Assembly: GCF_009498275.1 (NCBI RefSeq)
Contig: NZ_CP045643.1
Coordinates: 3,162,001-3,226,000 of the forward strand
Source: Streptomyces fagopyri
Lineage (GTDB): Bacteria; Actinomycetota; Actinomycetes; Streptomycetales; Streptomycetaceae
Reading direction: 5' to 3'
DNA length: 64,000 bases
A model generated the notes under the pieces. The model worked only from the letters and a program-made list of their open reading frames with translations. It ran no database searches and was not told the origin of the DNA. Position numbers and translations under genes: made by a program. Below are positions 56,693-64,000 of this stretch, one piece after another (position 1 is the first letter of the stretch; each line of letters starts with the position of its first letter).

Positions 56693-58057
56693 GTGCGCCC
56701 TACCGCCACCCCACTTCTCCTCGCCACTCTGCTCACCGCGACCGCGCTCAGCGCCTGCGGATCGGGCTCCGGAAGCAGTCCGGACACCGTCAGAATCTCC
56801 TTCAAGCAGTCCACGGACAACTCGATCCGCGTCATGGACACCTATCTGGGCCAGATGAAGAAGGAGTTCGAGAAGGCGAACCCCGGCAAGAAGGTGGAGC
56901 TCGTCCCGATCAAGGCGCCCGACTCCGAGTACTACACCAAGCTCCAGCAGATGCTGAGGTCGCCCAAGACGGCTCCCGACCTGGTCTACGAGGACACCTT
57001 CCTCATCAACTCCGATATCACCAGCGGGTACTTGAAGCCTCTGGACGCCTATCTCGACAAGTGGCCGGACTGGAACCAGTTCATCGACACGGCGAAGTCC
57101 GCGGCCAGGGCGCAGGACGGGAAGACGTACGGCGTCCCGGACGGCACGGACACCCGCGGACTCTGGTTCGACAAGGGCGTCTTCCAGAAGGCGGGGCTGC
57201 CGGCCGACTGGCAGCCGAAGAACTGGGACGACGTGCTGAGCGCGGCCCGCACGATCAAGCGGAAGGTCCCGGGCGTCGTCCCGCTCAACGTCTACACGGG
57301 CAAGCCCGCGGGCGAGGCCGCCACCATGCAGGGCTTCGAGATGCTGCTCTACGGCACGGGCGACGGGAAGACCGACCCGATGTACGACGCGGGATCGAAG
57401 AAGTGGATCACGGGCAGCCAGGCCTTCAAGGACGCGCTCACCTTCGTGGAGACGGTCTACAAGGAGAAGCTGGGCCCCGACGTCTCGGACGCGCTGGACC
57501 CGAACTACGGCACCACCGTCCGCGGTGAGCTGCTGCCCAAGGGCAAGATCGGCATCGACCTGGACGGCAGCTGGCTCCCGCAGGACTGGCAGCAGGGCGC
57601 GGGACACGAGTGGCCCGAGTGGTCGCAGAAGCTCGGCCTCGCCTACATGCCGACCCAGCACGGCCAGGCGCCCGGCAAGGTGAGCATGTCGGGAGGCTGG
57701 ACCTGGGCGATCCCGTCCAAGGCCGGCAACCCCGACCTCGCCTTCAAGTTCGTCGAGACGATGCAGACGAAGGCGAACGCGCAGAAGTGGTACATCGCCA
57801 ACTCCGGTATCGCGGTGCGCAAGGACGTGGCGTCCGACCCGGCGTACATCCAGGCGCAGCCCGGCATCAAGTTCTTCACGGACCTGGTCGCGAGCACGCA
57901 CTACCGCCCGGCGTATCCGGCCTATCCCAAGGTCTCCACCGCCGTCCAGGAGGCCATGGAGGGCGTGACGACCGGCGACAGCTCGGTGGACAAGGCGGCG
58001 AGCGGCTACGACGAGGAGCTGAAGACGGCCACCGACGGCCAGGTGGTCGGCAAGTGA
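56693..58057 (+). CDS. Sugar ABC importer solute-binding lipoprotein
   Basis: 454 residues. AGGAGG at 56679-56684 fits a GTG at 56693 (MRPTATPLLLATLLTATALSACG); GTG 56687 is too close. The lipobox LSAC gives Cys at about residue 21. The rest is a cluster B (family 1) extracellular binding protein, with VRISFKQSTDNSIRVMDTYL, PDLVYEDTFLINSDI, YGVPDGTDTRGLWFDKGVF and MSGGWTWAIPSKAGN. Such proteins bind oligosaccharides such as maltodextrin, cellobiose or chitobiose. Together with two permeases it forms a CUT1 importer; no ATPase is encoded, so it probably uses the shared ATPase MsiK, as other streptomycete CUT1 systems do. Confidence 0.93.
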   Translation: MRPTATPLLLATLLTATALSACGSGSGSSPDTVRISFKQSTDNSIRVMDTYLGQMKKEFEKANPGKKVELVPIKAPDSEYYTKLQQMLRSPKTAPDLVYEDTFLINSDITSGYLKPLDAYLDKWPDWNQFIDTAKSAARAQDGKTYGVPDGTDTRGLWFDKGVFQKAGLPADWQPKNWDDVLSAARTIKRKVPGVVPLNVYTGKPAGEAATMQGFEMLLYGTGDGKTDPMYDAGSKKWITGSQAFKDALTFVETVYKEKLGPDVSDALDPNYGTTVRGELLPKGKIGIDLDGSWLPQDWQQGAGHEWPEWSQKLGLAYMPTQHGQAPGKVSMSGGWTWAIPSKAGNPDLAFKFVETMQTKANAQKWYIANSGIAVRKDVASDPAYIQAQPGIKFFTDLVASTHYRPAYPAYPKVSTAVQEAMEGVTTGDSSVDKAASGYDEELKTATDGQVVGK

Positions 58058-58983
58058 GCGTGGGAACACGGGCGGCACCCGCCGCCCCGGTCGCCGTGCC
58101 GGCGGTGTCGTCGCGGCGGCCGGGGCGTCCCCGCCTCCTCGCCCGTGCGCTGCCCCTGGCGCCGGCCGTGGTCCTGCTGCTCCTCTTCCTGGCGGGGCCG
58201 ATCGCCTACTGCGCGTACATCGCCTTCACCGACCTCCAGTTGACGGGCCAGGCACACTCCTCCTTCGTCGGCTTCGAGAACTTCCGGGCGGCGTTCAAGG
58301 ACGAGGCATTCCTGAACGCGGTATGGCTGACACTGGTGTTCACGGTGCTGTCGTCGCTCGTCGGCCAGAACACGCTCGGGCTGGCGCTGGCCGCCCTGAT
58401 GCAGCGGGCGTCCAAGCCGGTCCGGACGCTGGTGGGCGGGATCGTGATCACGGCGTGGGTGCTGCCGGAGGTGGTCGCGGGCTTCCTGCTGTACGCGTTC
58501 TTCCGGCGCGAGGGCACCCTGAACGCGATCCTGGACTGGCTGCATCTCCCCACCCAGAACTGGCTGTTCACCCTGCCGATCCTCGCGGTGTCGTTCGCCA
58601 ACGTATGGCGGGGCACGGCCTTCTCGATGCTGGTCTACTCGGCGGCGCTGAACGAGATCCCGAAGGAGATCACGGAGGCGGCGGAGGTGGACGGGGCGGG
58701 CGGCTGGCGGCGGATGTGGCACATCACGCTCCCGATGATCCGCCGGTCGATCGGCACGAACCTGATGCTCAACACCCTCCAGACCCTCTCGGTGTTCGGG
58801 CTGATCTGGGTGATGACGCGGGGCGGCCCGGGCAACAGGAGCCAGACGCTTCCCCTGTTCATGTACGAGCAGGCGTTCCAGAAGAGCATGATCGGATACG
58901 GGACGGCGGTCGCGTTGCTGCTGCTGGTGGTCGGGGCGCTGTTCTCCGTGGTCTACATGCGGCTCCTGCGGACGGAGGTCTGA
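58054..58983 (+). CDS. Sugar ABC importer permease (MalF type)
   Basis: 309 residues from a GTG overlapping the binding-protein stop codon (GTGA). Six transmembrane segments, the first being ALPLAPAVVLLLLFLAGPIAYCAYIAFTD. The EAA loop reads EITEAAEVDGAGGWRRMWHITLPMIRRS, the contact site for the ATPase. ENFRAAFKDEAFLNAVWLTLVFT is typical for the first CUT1 permease. It pairs with the next permease to form the membrane channel. Confidence 0.94.
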   Translation: MSVGTRAAPAAPVAVPAVSSRRPGRPRLLARALPLAPAVVLLLLFLAGPIAYCAYIAFTDLQLTGQAHSSFVGFENFRAAFKDEAFLNAVWLTLVFTVLSSLVGQNTLGLALAALMQRASKPVRTLVGGIVITAWVLPEVVAGFLLYAFFRREGTLNAILDWLHLPTQNWLFTLPILAVSFANVWRGTAFSMLVYSAALNEIPKEITEAAEVDGAGGWRRMWHITLPMIRRSIGTNLMLNTLQTLSVFGLIWVMTRGGPGNRSQTLPLFMYEQAFQKSMIGYGTAVALLLLVVGALFSVVYMRLLRTEV

Positions 58984-58984
58984 G

Positions 58985-59836
58985 ATGGCACTGCTGACGG
59001 GGGCCACGCTCAGGTCCCGCCGGGTGGGGAGGCGGCTGGCGGCGGACGCGGGGCTCCTCTTCGTGGCCGCGGCGTTCGTGCTGCCGCTGGCCTGGGTGGT
59101 GCTGTCTTCGCTGGACGCGCACGCGGATCTGCGGGTACGGGTCCCGGACGGCCTCACGCTGGACAACTTCGACGCGGTGCTGAAGCCGGACATCACCTTC
59201 ACACCGCTGCTGAACAGCCTGGTCCTGTGCGGCGGGGGGACCGCGCTGACCGTGGTGTGCGCGGCTCTGGCGGCGTACCCGCTCTCACGGTTCCGCTCGC
59301 GTCTCAACCGCCCGTTCCTGCTGACCATCCTCTTCGCGACCTGCCTGCCGATCACGGCGATCATGGTTCCGGTGTACGCGCTGTTCGTGCGGGTGAACCT
59401 CATCGACACCGTGCAGGGCACCATCTTCTTCTTCGCCGCCTCCCAACTCCCCTTCGCCATATGGCTGATGAAGAACTTCATGGACGGGGTGCCGAGGGAG
59501 CTGGAGGAGGCGGCGTGGACGGACGGCGCGTCGTCGCTGCAGTCCCTGGTGCGGATCGTGCTGCCGCTGATGGGCCCCGGGGTGGCGGTCGTGACGGTCT
59601 TCTCGTTCGTGATGATGTGGGGGAACTTCTTCGTCCCCTTCATGCTGCTGCTGACACCGGACCAGATGCCCGCGTCGGTGAGCATCAACGACTTCTTCGG
59701 CAACCGGGGGACGGTGGTCTACGGGCAGCTGGCGGCGTTCTCGGTCATCTACTCGACGCCGGTGATCCTCCTGTACGTGCTGGTGGCGCGGCGGCTGGGA
59801 GGAGGGTTCGCGCTGGGCGGAGCAGTCAAGGGCTGA
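58985..59836 (+). CDS. Sugar ABC importer permease (MalG type)
   Basis: 283 residues, starting 1 bp after the previous stop codon. Six transmembrane segments with the EAA loop ELEEAAWTDGASSLQSLVRIVLPLMGPG and the MalG-type PLSRFRSRLNRPFLLTILFATCLPITAIMVPVY segment. It completes the CUT1 importer. No ATP-binding subunit, glycosidase or dedicated regulator is in this operon. The stop is followed by two inverted repeats (59836-59867). Confidence 0.94.
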   Translation: MALLTGATLRSRRVGRRLAADAGLLFVAAAFVLPLAWVVLSSLDAHADLRVRVPDGLTLDNFDAVLKPDITFTPLLNSLVLCGGGTALTVVCAALAAYPLSRFRSRLNRPFLLTILFATCLPITAIMVPVYALFVRVNLIDTVQGTIFFFAASQLPFAIWLMKNFMDGVPRELEEAAWTDGASSLQSLVRIVLPLMGPGVAVVTVFSFVMMWGNFFVPFMLLLTPDQMPASVSINDFFGNRGTVVYGQLAAFSVIYSTPVILLYVLVARRLGGGFALGGAVKG

Positions 59837-59867
59837 GGAACCGTATGTTCCTACAATCTGTGATTGT
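59836..59867. promoter_or_regulatory. Two adjacent inverted repeats after the permease gene
   Basis: AGGAAC-CGTAT-GTTCCT (59836-59852) is followed immediately by ACAATC-TGT-GATTGT (59853-59867); both have perfect 6-bp arms. They lie upstream of the HTH-regulator promoter and could be autoregulatory operators or weak terminators. Confidence 0.45.
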
Positions 59868-59904
59868 GGCCGGACAGAGTGTAGTCAGCGCTGCCCCTAC
59901 CCCA

Positions 59905-59910
59905 TATTTT
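59905..59910 (+). promoter_or_regulatory. -10 hexamer for a leaderless regulator transcript
   Basis: TATTTT (TANNNT) lies 6 bp before the GTG at 59917, with a weak -35-like TAGTCA 17 bp further upstream (59882-59887). There is no ribosome-binding site, so a leaderless mRNA is likely. Confidence 0.5.
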
Positions 59911-59916
59911 GTGCGC

Positions 59917-60624
59917 GTGCAGCGACCGCAGGCCCAACAGCCCACACCGCCCTTCAACGCTCAGGCCGCCCGCAGACTGAGGACGGCACTCGGCATGAGG
60001 CCCGAGCACGTCGCCTACGGGATGAGAGCCTCGTACGGGATGCCGTACGTCACACCCGATCTCGTCGCCGCCTGGGAACTCGGGACGACCGCACCGAGCG
60101 GCCCCGAACTCACCGCGCTCGCGGGAGTGCTGTGGTGCTCGCCGGGAGAGATCATCGGCGCGCCGCGGACTCTGCGCGAACACCGCGTCGCGCGCGGCCT
60201 CGCGCAGGAGGACGTGGCCCGCGCCGTCGGACTGGACCTTCCCGCCTACCAGAAGATGGAGGAGACCGACGAGTGGCGCGGCAACGAGCGCCAGTCCACC
60301 GCCCTCGCCGACGTGCTCGAACTGTCCCTGCGGGACTTCGTCACCGTGACGGGGCGCGACGGCAGGCTCGCCGAGCTGCTGCACGGCGCGGTGACGACAC
60401 GCTGGCAGGCGTACTCCCGCCCGGTGGGGAAGATGATCCCGCTGGACCGGCGCCTCCTGGAGGACGTCCTCCAGGAGCTGTTCCAGGAGTACCAGGGGCA
60501 GATGACCGCCGCCCTGAGCTGGGCGGCGGGCACGGCCGCGGCGGAGGCCGACGACCTGGGCCAGGACTTCCTCGACCGGATCGTCGACCACTTCTGGTCG
60601 ACGGTCCAGAGAGCCGCGTACTGA
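59917..60624 (+). CDS. XRE-like helix-turn-helix regulator
   Basis: 235 residues from a GTG at 59917 (GTG 59911 is also in frame). Two HTH-like halves are visible: ARRLRTALGMRPEHVAYGMRASYGMPYVTPDLVAAWELGTTAPSGPELTALAGVLWC and a second with LREHRVARGLAQEDVARAVGLDLPAYQKMEE. The C-terminal ~90 residues are helical (RLLEDVLQELFQEYQGQMTAALSWAAG) and may dimerise. It is a cytoplasmic DNA-binding protein of a type conserved in streptomycetes, with no known target. It follows the sugar importer but has its own promoter. Its 3' flank is a repeat-rich gap. Confidence 0.85.
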   Translation: MQRPQAQQPTPPFNAQAARRLRTALGMRPEHVAYGMRASYGMPYVTPDLVAAWELGTTAPSGPELTALAGVLWCSPGEIIGAPRTLREHRVARGLAQEDVARAVGLDLPAYQKMEETDEWRGNERQSTALADVLELSLRDFVTVTGRDGRLAELLHGAVTTRWQAYSRPVGKMIPLDRRLLEDVLQELFQEYQGQMTAALSWAAGTAAAEADDLGQDFLDRIVDHFWSTVQRAAY

Positions 60625-60712
60625 GCCCTCCGGGATGCGCCCGGACCGACCGCGGCGCCGGAGGACCGGCGCGTCGCACCGACGGCCGGACCTTCGCGCC
60701 ACGTCCACGTCC

Positions 60713-60824
60713 GGCTACCGGCTACCGGCTACCGGCTACCGGCTACCGGCTACCGGCTACCGGCTACCGGCTACCGGCTACCGGCTACCGGCTACCGGCT
60801 ACCGGCTACCGGCTACCGGCTACC
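60713..60824. repeat. Sixteen perfect copies of the heptanucleotide GGCTACC
   Basis: GGCTACC is repeated head to tail without interruption over 112 bp. Seven is not a multiple of three, so copy changes would shift any frame; there is no sign of coding. A perfectly homogeneous array suggests recent expansion by slippage. Confidence 0.97.
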
Positions 60825-60848
60825 GGCCGGATTATCGAGAGCACGGGT

Positions 60849-61080
60849 GGTCACGGCTCGGCAGGTCACGGTTCAGCCGGTCACGGTTCAGCCGGTCACC
60901 GATCCGTCCGTCACGGCTCGACGGGTCCCGGGCGGTCCCGGCCCGCCACCGCTCGGCAGGACGCCGTTCAGCCGTCCAGCGCTCGACGCGTCACGCCTCG
61001 ACGGGCCGCCACTCAACCGGTCACCCCTCGGCCGGACCGAGCCGCACCCGGACGTGCTCGGACGTGGTCGGACGTGCCGG
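60849..61080. repeat. Degenerate 15-bp and 10-bp repeat tracts
   Basis: GGTCACGGTTCAGCC-type 15-mers at 60849, 60864, 60879 and 60894 (increasingly degenerate) are followed, after similar CGGTC/CGACG-rich sequence, by GGACGTG-N3 units at 61049-61080. They look like older repeats of the same kind as the adjacent heptamer array. Confidence 0.6.
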
Positions 61081-61172
61081 GACGTGCTCGACCCGAAGCC
61101 GCCGGGGCCCCTGCTGCCGCGCCCGGGGAATCCGGGCCGGGAAGACGCCGGCTCCCCGCCGGCAGGCGCCCG

Positions 61173-62198
61173 CTAGAAGACCGACTCCGCCTCGTCCATC
61201 CGGTCCTTCGGGACCGTCTTCAGCTCCGTGACGGCCTCCGCGAGCGGCACCATGACCACATCGGTGCCGCGCAGCGCCGTCATCCGGCCGAAGTCACCCC
61301 GGTGGGCGGCCTCCACCGCGTGCCACCCGAACCGGGTCGCCAGGACCCGGTCGTACGCGGTCGGGGTACCGCCCCGCTGCACATGGCCGAGAATGACCGG
61401 CTTGGACTCCTTGCCGAGGCGCCGCTCCAGCTCGTACGCCAGCGCCGTACCGATGCCCTGGAAGCGTTCGTGGCCGAACTGGTCGATCGCGCCGTGGCCG
61501 TAGTCCATGCTGCCCTCGACGGGGTGGGCGCCCTCTGCCACACAGATGACGGCGAACTTCTTGCCGCGGGCGAAGCGCTCCTCGACCATCGCGACGACGT
61601 CGGCCGGGTCGAAGGGGCGCTCCGGCAGGCAGATGCCGTGGGCACCGGCGGCCATGCCGGACTCCAGGGCGATCCAGCCCGCGTGCCGGCCCATGACCTC
61701 GACGACCATCACGCGCTGGTGGGACTCGGCGGTCGTCTTCAGGCGGTCCATGGCCTCCGTGGCCACGCCCACCGCCGTGTCGAAGCCGAAGGTGCGGTCC
61801 GTCGACGAGATGTCGTTGTCGATCGTCTTCGGGACGCCGACCACCGGCAGGCCCGCGTCCGACAGCATCCGCGCCGCCGTCAGCGTGCCCTCGCCGCCGA
61901 TCGGGATCAGCACGTCGATACCGAACTCGCGCGCCATGTCCTGCGCGTTCTCGCAGGCCTCACGGAGCCGGTCGCGCTGCAGCCGCGAGGAGCCGAGGAT
62001 GGTGCCGCCGAGGGCGAGGATGCCACCGACGTCGTTCAGGTCGAGGGAGCGGTAGCGGCCGTCGAGCAGCCCCGCGTAACCGTCCTCGAATCCGATGACC
62101 TCGTCCCCGAAGGTGGTGACCGCTCGGTGCACGACCGACCGGATCACTGCGTTCAGGCCCGGGCAGTCGCCGCCTGCGGTGAGAACTCCGATACGCAT
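61173..62198 (-). CDS. pfkA: ATP-dependent 6-phosphofructokinase
   Basis: 341 residues, group III/actinobacterial PfkA type. GGDCPGLN at residues 9-16 and GGEGT at 101-105 form the nucleotide site; Gly104 and Lys124 (PKTIDND, catalytic Asp127) are the combination associated with ATP rather than pyrophosphate as phosphoryl donor. MGRHAGWIAL and ILGHVQRGGTPTAYDR complete the fructose-6-phosphate site. It catalyses the committed step of glycolysis. An AGGAGAC ribosome-binding site precedes the ATG. It is divergent from pta across 377 bp, so two central carbon genes share one regulatory region. Streptomycetes usually carry several pfkA copies. Confidence 0.95.
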   Translation of the reverse strand: MRIGVLTAGGDCPGLNAVIRSVVHRAVTTFGDEVIGFEDGYAGLLDGRYRSLDLNDVGGILALGGTILGSSRLQRDRLREACENAQDMAREFGIDVLIPIGGEGTLTAARMLSDAGLPVVGVPKTIDNDISSTDRTFGFDTAVGVATEAMDRLKTTAESHQRVMVVEVMGRHAGWIALESGMAAGAHGICLPERPFDPADVVAMVEERFARGKKFAVICVAEGAHPVEGSMDYGHGAIDQFGHERFQGIGTALAYELERRLGKESKPVILGHVQRGGTPTAYDRVLATRFGWHAVEAAHRGDFGRMTALRGTDVVMVPLAEAVTELKTVPKDRMDEAESVF

Positions 62199-62575
62199 CG
62201 TGCTGTGTCTCCTGCTCGCTGGTGGTTCGTGTGAGCCGGTCCGATTGTTTCATGACCCCAGGACCGACGCCGATTCCGCCCGAAGCCCCCCGGCACGGCG
62301 CCCCGGGTGACATTCTCGACCCGTTCCCGGTCGAGCCACGTCAAGCCGCTGTCAGGCTCGGTCAGGCCTCCGCCAGACCTCCGTCAGACCTCTGTCACAC
62401 CTCGCCGGCAAGGTCGCCCTGATGGGCGCCTTATCCACCCGCGGGGGTATTGTCAAGAGGATGCCGCCCACCCCGGTGGGCCATTTCCCGAGCCCGAAAA
62501 CGGCACACGCGCCGCGAGACCCCGACAGAACACCTCACGTCACCGAACACCCCACGCCATGGATGGAGAGCACGC
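62199..62575. other. Divergent pfkA/pta regulatory region
   Basis: 377 bp. A four-copy degenerate 11-bp repeat lies at 62367-62410. A TTGTCA -35-like hexamer at 62450-62455 points toward pta but lacks a matching -10. No gene is convincing; an open frame through 62422-62580 overlaps pta without coding character. Confidence 0.5.
62367..62410. repeat. 11-bp tandem repeat in the pfkA/pta promoter region
   Basis: CCTCCGCCAGA, CCTCCGTCAGA, CCTCTGTCACA and CCTCGCCGGCA follow one another at exactly 11-bp spacing. Helical phasing would let a protein bind several half-sites on one DNA face. Confidence 0.55.
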
Positions 62576-64000
62576 GTGACCCGCAGTGTCTACGTGACCG
62601 GGATCGACCGCGGCGACGGCCGCCAGGTGGTCGAGCTGGGCGTCATGGAGCTCCTGACCCGCCAGGTCGACCGGGTCGGTGTCTTCCGCCCGCTCGTCCA
62701 CGACGGCCCCGACCGGCTCTTCGAACTGCTGCGCGCCCGCTACCGGCTCGCCCAGGACCCGGCGACCGTCTACGGCATGGACTACCACGAGGCGTCCGCG
62801 CTCCAGGCCGAGCAGGGCACGGACGAACTGGTCTCCACCCTCGTCGACCGCTTCCACCTGGTCGCACGCGACTACGACGTCGTCCTCGTCCTGGGCACCG
62901 ACTACGCCGACACCCAGTTCCCGGACGAGCTGTCGCTGAACGCGCGGCTGGCGAACGAGTTCGGCGCCTCCGTGATCCCCGTCGTCGGCGGCCGCGGCCA
63001 GACCGCCGAGTCCGTGCGCGCCGAGACACGCAACGCGTACCGCGCCTACGACGGCCTCGGCTGCGACGTCCTCGCCATGATCGTGAACCGGGTGGCCCCG
63101 GCCGACCGCGCCGGACTCGGCGAGCGGCTCGACTCCCGCCTCCCGGTGCCGTGTTACGTCCTCCCGGACGAGCCGGCGCTCTCCGCGCCCACCCTCGCCC
63201 AGATCACCCACGCCCTCGACGGCAAGGTGCTCCTCGGCGACGAGGCGGGACTCGCCCGTGACGCGCTCGACTTCGTCTTCGGCGGCGCCATGCTGCCGAA
63301 CTTCCTCAACGCCCTGACCCCGGGCTGTCTGGTGGTCACCCCCGGCGACCGCGCCGACCTGGTCGTCGGCGCGCTCGCCGCGCACAGCGCGGGCACCCCG
63401 CCCATAGCCGGGGTCCTGCTCACCCTGAACGAGCGCCCCAGCGACGAGGTCCTCACGCTCGCCGCCCGCCTCGCCCCCGGCACCCCGGTGATCTCGGTCG
63501 CCGGGACCTCCTTCCCCACGGCGGCCGAACTCTTCTCCCTGGAGGGGAAGCTGAACGCCGCCACGCCCCGCAAGGCGGAGACCGCTCTCGGCCTCTTCGA
63601 GCAGTACGTGGACACCGCCGACCTCCTCAGCCGTGTCTCGGCCCCGAGCAGCGACCGCGTGACCCCGATGATGTTCGAGCACAAGCTCCTCGAACAGGCC
63701 CGCTCCGACCGGCGGCGGGTGGTGCTTCCCGAGGGGACCGAGACACGTGTCCTGCACGCGGCGGAGGTGCTGCTGCGCCGGCGCGTGTGCGACCTGACGC
63801 TGCTCGGGCCGGAGGACCAGATCCGCAAGAAGGCCGCCGATCTCGGCATCGACCTGGCCGGCTGCCGTCTCATCGACCCGGCGACCTCCGAGCTGCGCGG
63901 CCGCTTCGCCGAGAGGTACGCCGCGCTGCGCGCCCACCGTGGCGTCACCGTCGAGCTGGCGTACGACGTCGTCGCGGACGTGAACTACTTCGGGACGCTG
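62576..64000 (+). CDS. pta: Phosphate acetyltransferase (C-terminus beyond window)
   Basis: 475 codons from a GTG at 62576 (GGAGAG upstream) are visible, running off the right edge. It is the long Pta form: an N-terminal P-loop-like DtbD/BioD-type domain (SVYVTGIDRGDGRQVVELGVMELL, about 1-200), a DRTGG domain (about 210-330, GCLVVTPGDRADLVVGAL) and the start of the catalytic domain (VTPMMFEHKLLEQARSDRRRVVLPEGTETRVLHAAE). In the N-terminal domain the P-loop GK[ST] is replaced by GDGRQ, so nucleotide binding there is doubtful. Pta converts acetyl-CoA and phosphate to acetyl phosphate; ackA probably follows outside the window. Confidence 0.95.
   Translation, partial: MTRSVYVTGIDRGDGRQVVELGVMELLTRQVDRVGVFRPLVHDGPDRLFELLRARYRLAQDPATVYGMDYHEASALQAEQGTDELVSTLVDRFHLVARDYDVVLVLGTDYADTQFPDELSLNARLANEFGASVIPVVGGRGQTAESVRAETRNAYRAYDGLGCDVLAMIVNRVAPADRAGLGERLDSRLPVPCYVLPDEPALSAPTLAQITHALDGKVLLGDEAGLARDALDFVFGGAMLPNFLNALTPGCLVVTPGDRADLVVGALAAHSAGTPPIAGVLLTLNERPSDEVLTLAARLAPGTPVISVAGTSFPTAAELFSLEGKLNAATPRKAETALGLFEQYVDTADLLSRVSAPSSDRVTPMMFEHKLLEQARSDRRRVVLPEGTETRVLHAAEVLLRRRVCDLTLLGPEDQIRKKAADLGIDLAGCRLIDPATSELRGRFAERYAALRAHRGVTVELAYDVVADVNYFGTL

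Larger units (their letters stand above)
60625..61172. other. Repeat-rich non-coding gap before pfkA
   Basis: 548 bp between convergent genes. It contains the heptanucleotide array, 15-bp degenerate repeats (60849-60910) and a GGACGTG-N3 array (61049-61080). No gene is evident; open frames consist of repeats. Confidence 0.7.

Noticed and set aside
60713..60824. CRISPR array
   Set aside because: Units are 7 bp with no spacers and no cas genes are nearby; it is a simple tandem repeat.

Overview
High-GC DNA with strong third-position G/C bias, GTG/TTG starts, frequent 4-bp ATGA/GTGA gene overlaps, leaderless-type promoters and one rare in-frame TTA codon points to a Streptomyces (or close actinomycete) chromosome core region. 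From memory, the gene order (glgX, ABC exporters, tandem neutral metalloproteases, glgP, protease, glgE-treS-mak-glgB, HelD-like ATPase, thioredoxin/MerR, dctA with a CitAB-type system, sugar ABC importer, pfkA, pta) resembles the S. coelicolor SCO5423-SCO5458 stretch, read in the reverse direction; this is recollection, not a search result.

Layout. 1-5.2 kb: C-truncated FAD monooxygenase, a MAB_1171c-type membrane protein, GH25 lysozyme, F420-reductase-like dinucleotide-binding protein and a 70-residue EF-hand protein. 5.2-9.8 kb: a decayed-looking stretch, two translationally coupled surface lipoproteins (YVTN beta-propeller; polysaccharide deacetylase with an altered catalytic motif), a 24-bp tandem repeat, a stand-alone HATPase and a crotonase. 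9.8-12.6 kb: two tandem L,D-transpeptidase lipoproteins. 12.8-15.2 kb: glgX. 15.2-18.9 kb: an ABC-2 exporter and NarL-type two-component system in one operon. 19.1-26.5 kb: four ABC half-exporters forming two heterodimers, both with degenerate ATP sites. 26.8-32.2 kb: MDR oxidoreductase and two paralogous thermolysin-family (M4) proteases.

32.3-45.4 kb is the alpha-glucan block: glgP (leftward), a secreted subtilase, then glgE-treS-mak-glgB (rightward). Together with glgX this encodes trehalose to maltose (TreS), maltose to maltose-1-phosphate (Mak), chain extension (GlgE), branching (GlgB) and breakdown (GlgP, GlgX). No glgA/glgC is present in the window. Mak carries an in-frame TTA codon, so flux through the pathway could depend on the bldA tRNA.

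45.5-52.3 kb: HelD-like RNA polymerase-recycling ATPase, MerR-thioredoxin operon with a MerR-type 19-bp-spacer promoter, DUF2127 membrane protein, and a DHA2 efflux pump divergent from its probable TetR repressor with three inverted repeats between them. 52.6-56.5 kb: dicarboxylate symporter divergent from a CitA/CitB-type two-component system. 56.6-60.6 kb: a sugar ABC importer whose promoter contains a dre-like palindrome, then an HTH regulator. 60.6-61.2 kb is non-coding and repeat-rich, with 16 perfect heptanucleotide copies. 61.2-64 kb: pfkA and the start of pta, transcribed divergently.

I saw no tRNA, rRNA, insertion sequence, phage gene or CRISPR array. Strong hairpin terminators separate most convergent pairs.
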